Shown: one piece after another, positions 63,661 through 64,000 of the stretch
Layout of the letters: each line of letters opens with the position of its first letter
Position numbering within the stretch: the stretch's first letter is position 1
DNA from: Roseateles hydrophilus
Lineage (GTDB): Bacteria; Pseudomonadota; Gammaproteobacteria; Burkholderiales; Burkholderiaceae_C
Assembly (NCBI RefSeq): GCF_026712245.1
Contig: NZ_JAPPUY010000002.1
Span: 186,001 to 250,000 of the forward strand
Length of the DNA stretch: 64,000 bases
Direction: 5' to 3'
Translations under genes and position numbers: made by a program
Notes under the pieces: model-generated
What the model was told of the DNA's origin: nothing
Seen by the model: the letters and a program-made list of their open reading frames with translations, nothing else
Database searches by the model: none

Positions 63661-64000
63661 TCAGCCGCCCTTGCGGATGGTGTGGCCGTCGTCAGTGCGT
63701 TCGTCGTCCTTGAACACACCCTCCCAGCGGTCGCCGCTGGGCCAGTGGAAGGTGCCCTGGCCGTGCTTGAGGCCGCGGGCCCAGGCGCCTTCGTAGCGCT
63801 CGCCGCCCTTCCACGCGTACTTGCCCGTGCCGTGCGCCTTGCCGGCCTCGAACTCGCCCTCGTAGACGTCCCCGCTCGGGAAGACCATGCGGCCCTTGCC
63901 GTGCGGCAGGCCGGCGCTGAGCTGGCCCTCGTACTGGTTGCCGTTGGCAAAGCGCATCTTGCCGTTGCCTTGCGGCTTGTCCTGCACCCAGTCGCCCTCG
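63661..64000 (-). CDS. MORN-repeat protein, C-terminal part (5' end outside window)
   Basis: The frame is open to the right edge, so only the last 113 or so residues are seen. It has at least four MORN repeats (YEGQLSAGLPHGKGRMVF, YEGEFEAGKAHGTGKYAW, YEGAWARGLKHGQGTFHW). Such repeats act in membrane or surface binding. The start codon lies beyond the window. Confidence 0.88.
   Translation of the reverse strand, partial: EGDWVQDKPQGNGKMRFANGNQYEGQLSAGLPHGKGRMVFPSGDVYEGEFEAGKAHGTGKYAWKGGERYEGAWARGLKHGQGTFHWPSGDRWEGVFKDDERTDDGHTIRKGG

Overview
This window is high-GC chromosomal DNA (mostly around 70% G+C by eye) of a betaproteobacterium. The best fit is the Rubrivivax/Leptothrix/Roseateles side of the Burkholderiales. 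The support is the protein content: rpoN-lptB-lptA next to argS, a DUF3348/DUF802/OmpA/DUF2894 cluster, metX-metW, PEP-CTERM proteins, a second-type infA, and an AcoR-type activator beside an aldehyde dehydrogenase with DUF779. Most genes are ordinary chromosomal genes in tight operons with ATGA, GTGA or TGATG overlaps. No rRNA, tRNA, CRISPR array or complete insertion sequence was seen.

Layout. 1-482: end of an AraC regulator. 543-7231 (minus): argS, SPOR protein, dsbA-like, lptA, lptB, rpoN, small secreted protein. 7259-9848: LysE exporter, a Ser/Thr kinase fused to a cyclic-nucleotide-binding domain, PsiF protein. 9907-12903: TonB-dependent receptor whose Shine-Dalgarno lies in a hairpin. 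13039-18454 (minus): lipoprotein amidase, then a dipeptide/murein-peptide ABC transporter (two permeases, two ATPases) split by a ~555-bp inverted-repeat element. 18573-20311: PL3 pectate lyase plus a coupled unknown gene, with phased palindromes upstream. 20575-25232: four-gene DUF3348/DUF802/OmpA/DUF2894 cluster that looks like a MotAB/ZorAB-type motor with a very long coiled-coil tail. 25404-28982: DUF481 outer-membrane protein, infA, secreted M3 peptidase. 29224-33212: diguanylate cyclase, and an RsbQ-like hydrolase overlapping a PAS hybrid kinase. 33394-35526: small genes (DUF1330, HNH, SRPBCC membrane protein, unknown). 35622-38631 (minus): response regulator, membrane-anchored solute-binding protein and MASE1 kinase, each overlapping the next by 4 nt. 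38725-39252: LURP-one-like protein.

39502-41320 is a low-GC island: a retron with a candidate ncRNA, a 63-residue protein, a reverse transcriptase carrying NAxxH and VTG but LIDD instead of YADD, and a cold-shock-domain protein. This is the most likely defence system in the window.

41484-45789: AcoR-type sigma-54 activator divergent from an aldehyde dehydrogenase with a textbook -24/-12 promoter, then DUF779. 45798-51905: two PEP-CTERM proteins, SbtA-type transporter with divergent LysR regulator, PAP2 phosphatase, glycerophosphodiesterase. 52082-57135: murein-recycling group (M15 endolysin-like peptidase; GHL10 lipoprotein, NagX-like, AmpG-like and MurQ as one coupled operon). 57340-59712: peroxiredoxin, amidase, unknown. 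59898-61457: chemotaxis receptor. 61469-63331: SAM-II riboswitch with a terminator-like stem, then metX-metW. 63386-64000: Lys/Ala-rich secreted protein and a partial MORN-repeat protein.

Themes: peptidoglycan turnover appears in two clusters; signalling genes are abundant; sigma-54 and a clear sigma-54 target occur in the same window.
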